Positions 50,937-60,207 are shown, counted from the first letter of the stretch. The stretch: DNA of 64,000 bases from Streptomyces sp. NBC_00691 (GCF_036226665.1 NZ_CP109007.1:7068001-7132000); one strand, 5' to 3'. The notes: generated by a model from the letters alone, not told the origin. A program made the numbers and translations.

Positions 50937-52667
50937 ATGACGCCGAACGCCGTCTCCACGGGCTCCCGGAGAACTCCCCCGAGCCGGAGCGACTCCGGGC
51001 AGAGCCGCAGGGGCTTCCTCGCCTCCACCGCCGTCGCCGCGGCCGTGGTCGCCGGCGGCGCGCCGCTGCTCACGGCCTGCGGCGGCGGTGACGCGGACAA
51101 GGGGAAGAAGGACGGCACCACCACCGGCAAGGACGCGGCCAAGCTCCTCCCCGCCTTCGTCGCGAGCACCGTCGTCGCCCCCGACATCGCGCCGAGGAAC
51201 GGCTCGGCGGCCGGCTTCACCCGCGCCATCCCCGGGGCCGAACTCAGGGCCTCCGTCACCGGGAAGCGGGGCAGGGGCGGCGCCCTCACGATCATGGCCC
51301 CGTTCTGGGGACCGCCGCCCGCCCCCGACAACCCGTACTACCGAGCCATGAACGAGGCCATCGGCGTCCGGGCCACCTGGCAGAACCAGGACGGCAACGT
51401 CTACGACCAGAAGCTCGGCGCCGTCCTCGCCTCCAGCGAGATCCCCGACGTGGTCGTCGTCCCCGGCTGGAACCTCGGCGGCAAGATACCCAGCGCCGTC
51501 GACGCCAAGTTCGAGGACCTCGGCCCGTACCTCTCGGGCGACAAGGTCAAGGCGTACCCCAACCTCGCGGCGATCCCCACCGACGCCTGGCAGCGCTCCC
51601 TCTTCGGCGGCAGGCTCCGCGGCCTGCCCATGCCCGCCTCCTACGTCACCAACCTCGCGCCCTTCTACCGCAAGGACCTCTTCGACGCGAAGGGTTGGCA
51701 ACTCCCCGAGAGCGCGGACGAGTTCCTCGCCCTCGCCAAGGAGATCACCAGCGCCAGGACGAAGGTGTGGGCCTGCGGCGACATGACCTGGACCGCGTAC
51801 AACATGTTCGGCGTCCTGTCCGGCAGCGACAAGGCGCTCGGCTGGAACCTCGTCGACGGCAAACTGATCAACCGCATCGAGACCCCCGAGTACCTCGAAG
51901 CGCTGGCATGGACCCGCAAGCTCTTCGACGCCGGAGTCGTCCACCCCGACGAGAAGACCCAGAACCAGGGCGACACCGGCAACCGCTTCACCGCCGGCCA
52001 GTGCCTGATCTACAACAACGACCTCTCCCACTGGTACGCCAAGACCTCCGAACAGGCCTCGCTGAACCCGTCGTTCGCGATGGCGGCCATGGACATCCCC
52101 GGCCACGCCGGCGGACTCCCGAAGCTGTGGGCCACCAACCCCGCCAACATCTGGGCCTTCATCCGGAAGGGCAGCTCCAAGGCGGTGATCGAGGACGCCC
52201 TCGCCGTCGCCGACTTCACCGCCGCCCCCTACGGCACCAAGGAACGGATGCTCACCGACTACGGCGTCGAAGGGGTCCACCACACGGTCGAGAACGGCCT
52301 CCCGGTCAAGACCGACAAGGGGAACCAGGAGGTCAGCAGCTCCTGGATGTTCGTCGCCAGCCCCGCCCCGTACATCGCCCACCCCGACACACCCGAGGTC
52401 ACCCGGGCCATGATCGAGTGGCAGCAGCGCATGGGCGCGGTCACCTCCAAGTCCTCCTTCTACGGCATGACCGTCACCGAGCCGTCCCGGTGGACCGGCC
52501 TCATGAACGACTTCGAGCAGCTGGAGAAGGACGTCGTCCGCGGCCGCAGGAAGGTCTCCGACATGCAGCAGGCCGTCTCCGAGTGGCGGACCAGGGGCGG
52601 CGACCAGCTCCGCGACTGGTACAGGAAGCTCCTCGACACCAACGGATCCGCGGCGAGCCGACCGTGA
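50937..52667 (+). CDS. Oligosaccharide-binding lipoprotein, LplA/YtcQ type
   Basis: A 576-residue lipoprotein with a twin-arginine signal (QSRRGFLASTAVAAAVVAGG) ending in the lipobox LLTAC. The large size and YDQKLGAVLASSEIPDVVV segment match the LplA/YtcQ group of binding proteins, which pair with LplB/LplC-type permeases for complex oligosaccharides. Tat export of a folded lipoprotein is inferred. ATG 50937 with AAGGG nine bases upstream is chosen over ATG 50904, which would put extra residues before the signal. Its stop overlaps the next start (GTGA). Confidence 0.88.
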   Translation: MTPNAVSTGSRRTPPSRSDSGQSRRGFLASTAVAAAVVAGGAPLLTACGGGDADKGKKDGTTTGKDAAKLLPAFVASTVVAPDIAPRNGSAAGFTRAIPGAELRASVTGKRGRGGALTIMAPFWGPPPAPDNPYYRAMNEAIGVRATWQNQDGNVYDQKLGAVLASSEIPDVVVVPGWNLGGKIPSAVDAKFEDLGPYLSGDKVKAYPNLAAIPTDAWQRSLFGGRLRGLPMPASYVTNLAPFYRKDLFDAKGWQLPESADEFLALAKEITSARTKVWACGDMTWTAYNMFGVLSGSDKALGWNLVDGKLINRIETPEYLEALAWTRKLFDAGVVHPDEKTQNQGDTGNRFTAGQCLIYNNDLSHWYAKTSEQASLNPSFAMAAMDIPGHAGGLPKLWATNPANIWAFIRKGSSKAVIEDALAVADFTAAPYGTKERMLTDYGVEGVHHTVENGLPVKTDKGNQEVSSSWMFVASPAPYIAHPDTPEVTRAMIEWQQRMGAVTSKSSFYGMTVTEPSRWTGLMNDFEQLEKDVVRGRRKVSDMQQAVSEWRTRGGDQLRDWYRKLLDTNGSAASRP

Positions 52668-53695
52668 GCACGCTCGACACCAGGACGGCGGAGCCGGCCG
52701 CGCCGGCCGTCACCGGCCGGACCCCACGGGGCCGCCGCCGGGACCCGCGGCGGAGCCGTACGGCCGGGCACATCCCGCTCGGCCGCCGGCTCCGCCGCGA
52801 CCGGACCCTGCTCCTGATGACCGTCCCGGCGCTCGTCCTCGTCGTCGTCTTCCACTACATCCCGATCCTGGGGAACCTGGTCGCCTTCCAGGACTACGAC
52901 CCGTACGTCTCGACCAACGGCGTCACCGCCATGCTGGAGAGCCCGTGGGTCGGCCTCGACCAGTTCGAACGCGTCTTCTCCGACCCGGGATTCTGGCACG
53001 CCGTCGAGAACACCCTCGTCCTCTTCCTCCTCCAGCTGGTGCTGTTCTTCCCGGTGCCCATCGCGCTCGCCCTGCTCGTCAACAGCGTCCTGCGACCCCG
53101 GGTGAGGGCGCTCGTCCAGGCGATCCTCTATCTGCCGCACTTCTTCTCCTGGGTCCTCGTCATCACCGTCTTCCAGCAGATCCTCGGCGGCGCCGGCATC
53201 ATCGCGCAGACCCTCCGGCAGCACGGCCACGAGGGCTTCGACCTCATGACCGACCCGGCGATCTTCGCGTTCCTCGTCACCGCCGAGGGCATCTGGAAGG
53301 ACGCCGGCTGGGGCGTCATCGTCTTCCTCGCCGCGCTCGCCGCCGTCAACCAGGACCTGTACGAGGCCGCCGCGATGGACGGGGCCGGGCGAGGGCGCCG
53401 CATGTGGCACGTCACCCTGCCCGCGCTCCGCCCGGTCATCGCGCTGCTGCTCGTCCTCCGCGTCGGCGACGCGCTGACCGTCGGATTCGAACAGCTGCTG
53501 CTCCAGCGCGACGCCGTCGGCCCGGGCGCGGCCGAGGTCCTCGACACCTTCGTGTGGTGGACCGGTCTGCGCAGCCAGGACTTCAGTTACGCGGCGGCCG
53601 CCGGACTGGTCAAGGGAGTCGTCGGCCTCGTGCTGGTCCTCTCGGCCAACAAGACCGCCCACCTCATGGGCGAGCAGGGGGTGTACCGCAAGTGA
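52664..53695 (+). CDS. ABC permease, LplB type
   Basis: A 343-residue permease with an Arg-rich leader (about 1 to 45) and six helices; first helix LLLMTVPALVLVVVFHYIPI. The EAA motif is YEAAAMDGAGRGRRMWHV. GTG 52664 and the stop at 53695 both lie in GTGA overlaps. Acts with the binding protein before it and the permease after it. Confidence 0.9.
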   Translation: MSTLDTRTAEPAAPAVTGRTPRGRRRDPRRSRTAGHIPLGRRLRRDRTLLLMTVPALVLVVVFHYIPILGNLVAFQDYDPYVSTNGVTAMLESPWVGLDQFERVFSDPGFWHAVENTLVLFLLQLVLFFPVPIALALLVNSVLRPRVRALVQAILYLPHFFSWVLVITVFQQILGGAGIIAQTLRQHGHEGFDLMTDPAIFAFLVTAEGIWKDAGWGVIVFLAALAAVNQDLYEAAAMDGAGRGRRMWHVTLPALRPVIALLLVLRVGDALTVGFEQLLLQRDAVGPGAAEVLDTFVWWTGLRSQDFSYAAAAGLVKGVVGLVLVLSANKTAHLMGEQGVYRK

Positions 53696-54648
53696 CCCGG
53701 AACGTGGAAGCGCCCCGGAGACCGCAGCCGTCCCGGCGTCGCACCCCGACCCGATGGGCGGCGCCCGCCAGGCCCGTCTGGGAGGAGCCGCCCGGCCGGG
53801 CCGGCCTCGCCGCCAAGGGCGCGGTCCTGGTCCTCGCCTGCCTCGCGGTCCTCGTCCCGCTGTGGATCGTCGTGGTCACCAGCCTCTCCTCCAAGAAGAC
53901 GATCACGGAGACCGGCGGCCTGGTCGTCGTCCCCCGGGACATCACCTTCATCGCCTACCAGGAGCTCCTCAGCGGCGGCCAGGTCACCCGCGCGGCCGTC
54001 GTCAGCGTCCTGGTGACGCTGACCGGCACGGTCTTCTCGATGGCCGTGTCGATCCTCTGCGCCTACGGACTCTCCCGGCCCGGCTCGCTCGGCCACCGCT
54101 TCATCCTGCTCACCCTCCTGGCCACCATGTTCTTCGGCGCCGGGCTGATCCCCACGTACCTCCTCGTGCAGACCCTCGGCCTCACCGACACCTATCTCGC
54201 GCTGATCCTCCCCAGCGCCGTCAGCGTCTTCAACATCCTCGTGCTGCGGGGCTTCTTCATGGGCGTCTCACCCGAACTCGTCGACAGCGCCCGGATCGAC
54301 GGAGCCGGGGACCTGCGCATCCTCTGGCAGATCGTGATGCCGCTGTCGAGGGCCGTCATCGCCGTCATCACCCTCTTCTACGCGGTCGGCTACTGGAGCG
54401 CCTGGTTCAACGCCTCCATCTACCTCAGCGACCAGAACATGATGCCGCTGCAGAACGTCCTCATCCAGCTCGCGCAGAAGCAGGAGATCCCCGTCGGCCT
54501 CGGCCAGGCGGTCAAGGCGGGCAACCTCTCCGGTCTCGCCGTGCAGATGGCGGTCATGGTCCTGGCCCTGCTGCCCGTCGCCGTCCTCTCGCCCTTCGTC
54601 CAGAAGCACTTCAGGAAGGGCATGCTCACCGGCGCCGTCAAGGGCTGA
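53692..54648 (+). CDS. ABC permease, LplC/YtcP type
   Basis: A 318-residue permease with six helices and EAA-like motif VDSARIDGAGDLRILW; the C-terminus FRKGMLTGAVKG is characteristic of this subgroup. GTG 53692 overlaps the previous stop. The GH42 gene follows after 48 bp. No ATPase is encoded nearby. Confidence 0.9.
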   Translation: MTRNVEAPRRPQPSRRRTPTRWAAPARPVWEEPPGRAGLAAKGAVLVLACLAVLVPLWIVVVTSLSSKKTITETGGLVVVPRDITFIAYQELLSGGQVTRAAVVSVLVTLTGTVFSMAVSILCAYGLSRPGSLGHRFILLTLLATMFFGAGLIPTYLLVQTLGLTDTYLALILPSAVSVFNILVLRGFFMGVSPELVDSARIDGAGDLRILWQIVMPLSRAVIAVITLFYAVGYWSAWFNASIYLSDQNMMPLQNVLIQLAQKQEIPVGLGQAVKAGNLSGLAVQMAVMVLALLPVAVLSPFVQKHFRKGMLTGAVKG

Positions 54649-54696
54649 CCACGCACCCGCCCCCCCCACAACCCCCTCTCTCTTACGGAGCGTTGG

Positions 54697-56718
54697 ATGC
54701 CGAGCCTCGACGACGTGACCCGGCCGCCCGGACGGCCGCCCCGCCTCCTCTACGGCGGCGACTGGAACCCCGAGCAGTGGCCCGAGGAGACCTGGACCGA
54801 GGACGTCCGGCTCATGCGCCGCGCCGGGGTCACCTCCGTCACCCTCGGGGTCTTCTCCTGGTCGCGCATCGAACCCACGCCGGGAGCAAGGGAGTTCGGA
54901 TGGCTCGACCGCATCATGGACCTGACGCACGCCCACGGCATCGGCGTCGTCCTGGCCACGCCCACCTCCTCGCCACCGCCCTGGATGGGACGGCTCCACC
55001 CCGAGACGCTGCCCCGCGACGCGGACGGCCGGACCGAAGGATGGGGATCGCGCCAGCACTTCTCCCACAGCAGCGAGGTCTACCGGCGGTACGCGGCCGC
55101 GGTCACCGAGAGCCTCGCCGCCCGCTACGCCCGCCACCCGGCGCTCACGATGTGGCACATCAACAACGAGTACTGCACCTACGACTGGGGCGACGAGGCG
55201 GCCCGCACCTTCCGCCACTGGCTCCAGGGCCGGTACGGCACCCTCGACGCGCTCAACACCGCCTGGGGCACCGACTTCTGGGGCCAGCGGTACGGCGACT
55301 GGGCCGAGGTCCTGCCACCCCGGCGCGCGCACTACCTCAAGAACCCGGCGCACGTCCTCGACTTCCGGCGCTACACCTCCGACCAGCTCCTCGCCTGCTA
55401 CCGCGCCGAACGCGACATCGTCCGCCGCCACACCCCGCACCTCCCCGTGACCACCAACTTCATGCCGTTCTGGTCGGGCCAGGACGGCTGGGCGTGGGCG
55501 GCGGAGGAGGACCTCGTCTCGGTCGACGTCTACCCCGATCCGCGCGACCCCGGCTCCGGCGCGTACAACGCGATGATCGGCGACCTGACCCGCTCCCAGG
55601 CGGGCGGCGGACCGTGGATGGTCATGGAGCAGGCCGCGGGCGCCGTCAACTGGCGGGGCGTCAACCACCCCAAGCCGGACGGACTCAACCGCCTCTGGGC
55701 CCTGCAGACCGTCGCCCACGGGGCGGACGCCGTCTGCTACTTCCAGTGGCGCCAGTCCCGCCAGGGAGCGGAGAAGTTCCACTCCGGAATGCTCGGCCAC
55801 GCGGGCGAGCGTGGACGTGTCTTCCAGGAGACCGTCCGCATCGGGGAGGACCTCGCCCGGCTCGGCCCCCGGGTCGCGGGCAGCCGGGTCACCACCGGCA
55901 TCGCCGTCCTCCACGACTGGAACTCCTGGTGGGCCGGCGGCCAGGACGGGGCGCTCTCCCGGCGCGTCGACCACGCCGAGATCGTCCGCGCCTGGCACCG
56001 GGCCCTCTGGGACGCCCACCTCCCCGCCTCCTTCGCCCACCCCCATCACGACCTCGGCGGCCACCGGCTCGTCCTCGTCCCGCACCTCTACCTCCTCGAC
56101 GACACCGCGATCGACAACCTCGTCGCGTACGTGCGCGGCGGCGGCACCCTCGTCTGCGGCTTCCTCACGGGCATCGCCGACCAGGACGACCGGGTCAGGA
56201 CCGGCGGCATGGACGCCCGTCTCAGGGAACTCCTCGGCATCGACGTGCTCCAGGAGTGGTGGCCGCTCGACGAGGGCGAACACGTCGACTGCGGCGCCTT
56301 CCGGGGCACTCTCTGGTCCGAGGAACTCATCGCCGCCCCCGGCGCCGAGACGGTAGCGGCCTACCGGGGCGGGGAGCTCGACGGTCTGCCCGCCGTGCTC
56401 CGCAACGGGCGCGCCCGCTACCTCTCCACCCTCCCCGAACCGGCCGGCCTGAGCGGTCTCCTGGCCGCCGCGGCCGAGGAGGCCGGGGTGCGCCCCGTCG
56501 TCGGCGGCCTCCCCGAGGACGTCGAGGCCGTCCGGCGCGGCGACCTCCTCTTCCTCCTCCACCACGGCCGCGACCCGGTCACGGTGACGCTGCCCGGCCG
56601 CCACCGCGACCTGCTCACCGGGACGGAGACCGAGGGGGAGCTGACACTGGAGCGGTACGGGGTGGCGGTCCTGGAGGTGTCCGGAGCGCCGGTTCCGCGG
56701 CCGGGGGAGCGTCCGTGA
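54697..56718 (+). CDS. GH42 beta-galactosidase
   Basis: A 673-residue intracellular enzyme. N-terminal barrel: GGDWNPEQWPEETW (the GH42 start signature), acid/base Glu158 in HINNEY, nucleophile Glu311 in MVMEQAAG. The trimerisation domain (about 395 to 600) and a short C-terminal domain follow. It would remove terminal beta-galactose from an imported oligosaccharide, though GH42 also contains alpha-L-arabinopyranosidases. ATG 54697 follows a TTACGGAG site. Its stop overlaps the GH95-like start (GTGA). Confidence 0.9.
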   Translation: MPSLDDVTRPPGRPPRLLYGGDWNPEQWPEETWTEDVRLMRRAGVTSVTLGVFSWSRIEPTPGAREFGWLDRIMDLTHAHGIGVVLATPTSSPPPWMGRLHPETLPRDADGRTEGWGSRQHFSHSSEVYRRYAAAVTESLAARYARHPALTMWHINNEYCTYDWGDEAARTFRHWLQGRYGTLDALNTAWGTDFWGQRYGDWAEVLPPRRAHYLKNPAHVLDFRRYTSDQLLACYRAERDIVRRHTPHLPVTTNFMPFWSGQDGWAWAAEEDLVSVDVYPDPRDPGSGAYNAMIGDLTRSQAGGGPWMVMEQAAGAVNWRGVNHPKPDGLNRLWALQTVAHGADAVCYFQWRQSRQGAEKFHSGMLGHAGERGRVFQETVRIGEDLARLGPRVAGSRVTTGIAVLHDWNSWWAGGQDGALSRRVDHAEIVRAWHRALWDAHLPASFAHPHHDLGGHRLVLVPHLYLLDDTAIDNLVAYVRGGGTLVCGFLTGIADQDDRVRTGGMDARLRELLGIDVLQEWWPLDEGEHVDCGAFRGTLWSEELIAAPGAETVAAYRGGELDGLPAVLRNGRARYLSTLPEPAGLSGLLAAAAEEAGVRPVVGGLPEDVEAVRRGDLLFLLHHGRDPVTVTLPGRHRDLLTGTETEGELTLERYGVAVLEVSGAPVPRPGERP

Positions 56719-58910
56719 TCCACGGCACCTGGGAGCCCGCGCCCGCCGCCCGCTGGGAGGACGCCTTTCTCGCCGGGAACGGCAGGCACGGCGCTCTGGT
56801 CCTCGGCGACCCGGAGGACGACCGGGTGATCGTCACCCACCACACCCTCGTACGGCCGAACAACCCGCCCGCCCACATGATGCCGCCCCGGCTCGCCGCA
56901 GCTCTCCCCGCCCTCCAGGACGCCCTGCTCGCCGGGGACGCGACAGCCGCCGAGCGGTTCACCGACGGGCGCCCGCTGCGCTGGGTCCAGCCCTTCCATC
57001 CCGGCTTCCTGACCCGGGTGCGGGCGAGGGCGGGAGCCGCCCCCGCCCTCCCCGTCCACCGGGCCGTGGACTTCACCACCGGGGTGGTCACAGGGACGTG
57101 CGGCGAGCGCCGCAGCGAGGTCTTCGTGTCACGTGCCGACGACGTCATCGTCCAGTACGTGACCGCGCCCGGACCCGCGGTGGACATCGACCTCGACCAA
57201 CGGTTGCCCGGCGTCCCCGCCGAACTCGGCGTGGGCCGTGGCGTCGCCACCGCACGCCGCGAGACCGTCCTCACCCTGCGCGCCCGCTACCCGGACAGCC
57301 CGCTCGGCTACACCGGCATCACCCTCCTTCTCACCGACACCGGACGTACCACCGTCACCGCCGGCGGCGTCCGCGTCGAGGGAGCGGGGCGGCTGCTCCT
57401 CCTCACCCGGGTGCGCCGCCACGCGGAGGACTTCGACCCGGCCCGGGAGACGGCGGGACTGCGGTCCCTGACCGGCGGCGACGACCCCGCCGTCCTCCAC
57501 GCCCGGCTGCTCTCCCGCCACACCGCCCTGCACGGCGCCGCCTACCGCCGTGTCTCCCTGGACCTCGGCGCGGACGCCACCGAGCGCGCACTCCCCGGCT
57601 CCGCCCTCCTCCGCCGCACCGACAGCCCCGCCCTCCTGGAACGCCTCTTCGCGGCAGGCCGCTACCACCTGCTCTCCTCGTCCGGCGCGCTCCCGCCCCG
57701 GCTCACCGGGCTCTGGACCGGGGACTGGAACACGGCCTGGTCGGGAGCCTTCACCACCAACGCCAACCTCAACCTCCAGACCGCCTCCGCCGCCGCGGCC
57801 GACCTGCCCGAGGTGACCAGGGCCCAGGCCGACCTCGTCCACGGCCAGGTCCCCGACTGGCGGGACAACGCCCGCGAGATCTTCGGCGCCCGGGGCGTCG
57901 TCGCCCCCTCCCACACCGACGGCGTCTCGGGGCACACGTACCACTTCAGCCGTGAGTACCCCCTCCATCTGTGGACGGCGGGCGCCGACTGGCTCCTCAA
58001 GCCGCTCCTCGACCACGAGGAGACGAGCGGAAGGACCGATCCCAGGACCTCGGCCCTCCTCGCCGAACTCGCCCTCTTCTACGAGGACTTCCTCACCCGG
58101 ACCGAACCCGGCGGCCGCATCGCCGTCGTCCCCTCGTACTCCCCGGAGAACCGGCCGCGCGGCGGGAGCTGGGGCGCGGTCGACGCCACCATGGACATCG
58201 CCGCCGCCCGGCACGCCCTCCGCGCGGCGGCCGACCGCGCGCCCCTCGCCGAGGCCACACGGCTCCGCGCGCTCGCCGACCGCCTCCCGCCCTACCGGAT
58301 CAACGACGAGGGGGCGCTCGCCGAGTGGGCCCGGCCCGGACTCGGCGACCGCTACGGCCACCGGCACCTCAGCCACCTCTACCCCGTCTGGCCGCTCGAC
58401 GAGATCAACCCGTACGACACCCCCGAGCTCGCCGCGGCGGCCGGGCGCGCCCTCGAACTCCGGGGCAGCGAGAACGACTCGGCCCACGGACACCTCCACC
58501 GCGGCCTGGTGGCGGCCCGGTTGGGTGACGCGCCCCGCACCGAGGACGCCCTGGAGCGGGTGCTCACCGGCGACTACTTCCACGACTCCCTCATGAGCGC
58601 GCACTACCCGGGCCGCGACGTCTACAACGCCGACGCCGCCCACGCCCTGCCCGCGCTCCTCGTGGAGACCCTCGTGCAGTCGACACCCGGGCGGCTCGTG
58701 CTGCTGCCCGCACCGCCGGCCCACTGCGCGCGCGGCCGGCTCGCCGGCGTGCGGACCCGGTTCGGCGCCCGCGTCGACCTGACGTGGTCACCGGGGGCGT
58801 ACCGGGCCGTCCTCCGCCCGGACCGGGACGCCGGGATCGACCTGCGGACCCCGGCCGGCGCGACCCGGCTCGTCCTGCGCGCGGGCGAGGAGCGGATCGT
58901 CAGCTCCTGA
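56715..58910 (+). CDS. GH95-like glycosidase (alpha-L-fucosidase or alpha-L-galactosidase)
   Basis: A 731-residue intracellular protein with the GH95 layout: an N-terminal beta-sandwich (about 1 to 220; WEDAFLAGNGRHGALVLGD), then an (alpha/alpha)6 barrel with LTGLWTGDWNTAWSGAFTTN, NLNLQTASAAAADLPE, VPSYSPENRP and GHRHLSHLYPVWPLDEI. These positions match GH95 inverting fucosidases but several blocks differ from well-studied members, so alpha-L-galactosidase or another inverting specificity is open. GTG 56715 overlaps the GH42 stop. The end overlaps the convergent LacI gene by 11 bp. Confidence 0.78.
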   Translation: MIHGTWEPAPAARWEDAFLAGNGRHGALVLGDPEDDRVIVTHHTLVRPNNPPAHMMPPRLAAALPALQDALLAGDATAAERFTDGRPLRWVQPFHPGFLTRVRARAGAAPALPVHRAVDFTTGVVTGTCGERRSEVFVSRADDVIVQYVTAPGPAVDIDLDQRLPGVPAELGVGRGVATARRETVLTLRARYPDSPLGYTGITLLLTDTGRTTVTAGGVRVEGAGRLLLLTRVRRHAEDFDPARETAGLRSLTGGDDPAVLHARLLSRHTALHGAAYRRVSLDLGADATERALPGSALLRRTDSPALLERLFAAGRYHLLSSSGALPPRLTGLWTGDWNTAWSGAFTTNANLNLQTASAAAADLPEVTRAQADLVHGQVPDWRDNAREIFGARGVVAPSHTDGVSGHTYHFSREYPLHLWTAGADWLLKPLLDHEETSGRTDPRTSALLAELALFYEDFLTRTEPGGRIAVVPSYSPENRPRGGSWGAVDATMDIAAARHALRAAADRAPLAEATRLRALADRLPPYRINDEGALAEWARPGLGDRYGHRHLSHLYPVWPLDEINPYDTPELAAAAGRALELRGSENDSAHGHLHRGLVAARLGDAPRTEDALERVLTGDYFHDSLMSAHYPGRDVYNADAAHALPALLVETLVQSTPGRLVLLPAPPAHCARGRLAGVRTRFGARVDLTWSPGAYRAVLRPDRDAGIDLRTPAGATRLVLRAGEERIVSS

Positions 58911-59934
58911 CCCCGGCCGGCGGAGGAGGCGGACCGGAACTGTCCCGCACGGTCAGCGCCGGCGTGAGCAGTTCGACCCCCGCCGTGTCCGCCCCCTCCG
59001 GTCGCCCCGGGCCCGCGACGAGGCGTTCCACCGCCCGGCGGCCCAGCTCGTGCGCGGGGATCGCCACCGAGCTGAGCGGCACCGAGGCCTGAGCGGCGAT
59101 CTGATCGGCGCAGACCGCGACCACCGACACGTCCTCGGGCACCGCCCGGCCGGTCCGCCGCAGCAGCGCGAGCAGCGGCTCGACCGCCGTCTCGTTCTGC
59201 ACGACGAACGCGCTGACCCCGGGCCGCTCGTCGAGGATCCGGGCGAGCACCCCCGCCACGGCGTCATGACCGCCCTCGCACGGCCGGTGCAGCAACCGGA
59301 CCCCGCGCCCGGCGGCCCGGTCGCGCAGGCCGCGCAGGGTGCGCTCGGCGAAGCCCGTACGGCGCGCGTAGACGCCGGGGGACTCGCCGATGACCGCGAT
59401 CTCCCGGTGTCCGAGGTCCGCCAGATGGTCCACGCACAGCGCCCCGGCAGCCGCGAAGTCCAGATCCACGCAGTCCAGCCCCGTGGGGTCGGCCGGCAGT
59501 CCGACCAGGACGGCCGGCGGGCCCGCCACGCGCAGCACCGGCAGCCGCTCGTCGTCGAGCTGGACGTCCATCAGGATCACCGCCTCGGCGAGCCCGCTGC
59601 CGGTCACCCGGCGGAGTGCCGAAGGGCCTTCCTCGCCGGTGAGGAGCAGCACGTCGTAGCCGTGCGCGCGGGCGGTGGTGGCGACGGCGACCGCGATCTC
59701 CAGCATCACCGGCACGTACATGTCGGTGCGCAGCGGGACCATCAGGGCGATGATCCGCGAACGGCTGCTGGCCAGCGCGCGGGCGCCCGCGTGGGGCTGG
59801 TAGCCGAGCCGCTCGATGCTGGCCCGCACCCGCCGCCGGGTGGGATCCGAGATGGGACGCTTGCCGCTGAGGACGTAGCTCACCGTGCTGGCCGACACCC
59901 CGGCGTGCCGGGCGACCTCGGCAAGCGTGACCAT
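58900..59934 (-). CDS. LacI-family regulator of the GH3/GH42/GH95 locus
   Basis: A 344-residue regulator with an HTH at the very start (TLAEVARHAGVSASTVSYVL) and a LacI effector domain (YDVLLLTGEEGPSALRRV, VDLDFAAAGALCVDHL, ETAVEPLLALL). It is convergent with and overlaps the GH95-like gene, and its upstream region has one perfect and two degraded copies of TCGAAGCGCTTCGA, so it probably controls itself and both units around 50.7 kb. It is a close paralogue of the LacI regulator at 24730. ATG 59934 has a GGGGAGAACGG site. Confidence 0.9.
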   Translation of the reverse strand: MVTLAEVARHAGVSASTVSYVLSGKRPISDPTRRRVRASIERLGYQPHAGARALASSRSRIIALMVPLRTDMYVPVMLEIAVAVATTARAHGYDVLLLTGEEGPSALRRVTGSGLAEAVILMDVQLDDERLPVLRVAGPPAVLVGLPADPTGLDCVDLDFAAAGALCVDHLADLGHREIAVIGESPGVYARRTGFAERTLRGLRDRAAGRGVRLLHRPCEGGHDAVAGVLARILDERPGVSAFVVQNETAVEPLLALLRRTGRAVPEDVSVVAVCADQIAAQASVPLSSVAIPAHELGRRAVERLVAGPGRPEGADTAGVELLTPALTVRDSSGPPPPPAGVRS

Positions 59935-59970
59935 CCGTTCTCCCCGCGGCCGTGACTGAGGTGAGGCGAA

Positions 59971-59984
59971 GCGAATCGCTTCGA
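59971..59984. promoter_or_regulatory. Degenerate LacI operator before the LacI gene
   Basis: GCGAATCGCTTCGA matches 12 of 14 positions of TCGAAGCGCTTCGA. It also forms an inverted repeat with CGAAGCG to its left and a 3-nt spacer (59967 to 59983). It is 37 bp before the LacI start. Confidence 0.6.
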
Positions 59985-59997
59985 CGATGCCACTCGA

Positions 59998-60011
59998 ATC
60001 AATCGCTTCGA
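59998..60011. promoter_or_regulatory. Second degenerate LacI half-site
   Basis: The right half CGCTTCGA is perfect, the left half weak (10 of 14 matches overall). With its neighbours it makes a row of three sites within about 115 bp. Confidence 0.4.
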
Positions 60012-60071
60012 CGGCTCAGCGAGACCGTAACCCGGGTGTGTGGACGTGTCCAGAGAAGCGGGCCAAGAAGA

Positions 60072-60085
60072 TCGAAGCGCTTCGA
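60072..60085. promoter_or_regulatory. Perfect LacI operator upstream of the LacI gene
   Basis: TCGAAGCGCTTCGA, the third perfect copy in the window, 138 bp before the LacI start and 123 bp past the end of the dehydrogenase gene. Supports autoregulation. Confidence 0.8.
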
Positions 60086-60207
60086 CGGGCGGCATGTCGG
60101 TGTCGAGGCGCCGGAGTTCGCCCGGAAGCCGGGAACCCGGCGCGGACACGGAACGGGAGCCGACGCCGAACGGGTGCGGGCGCGGAACGGCCGCCGCCGG
60201 GCCGGGT

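Noticed and set aside
50688..52382. A 564-codon frame antisense to the LplA-type gene
   Set aside because: Shadow frame: composition biased to Gly, Val, Asp and Arg, no domain.
53754..58910. A 1718-codon open frame running through the permease, GH42 and into GH95
   Set aside because: Only its last part (from 56715) is the real GH95-like protein; the rest is Arg/Pro/His-rich out-of-frame translation of the known genes.
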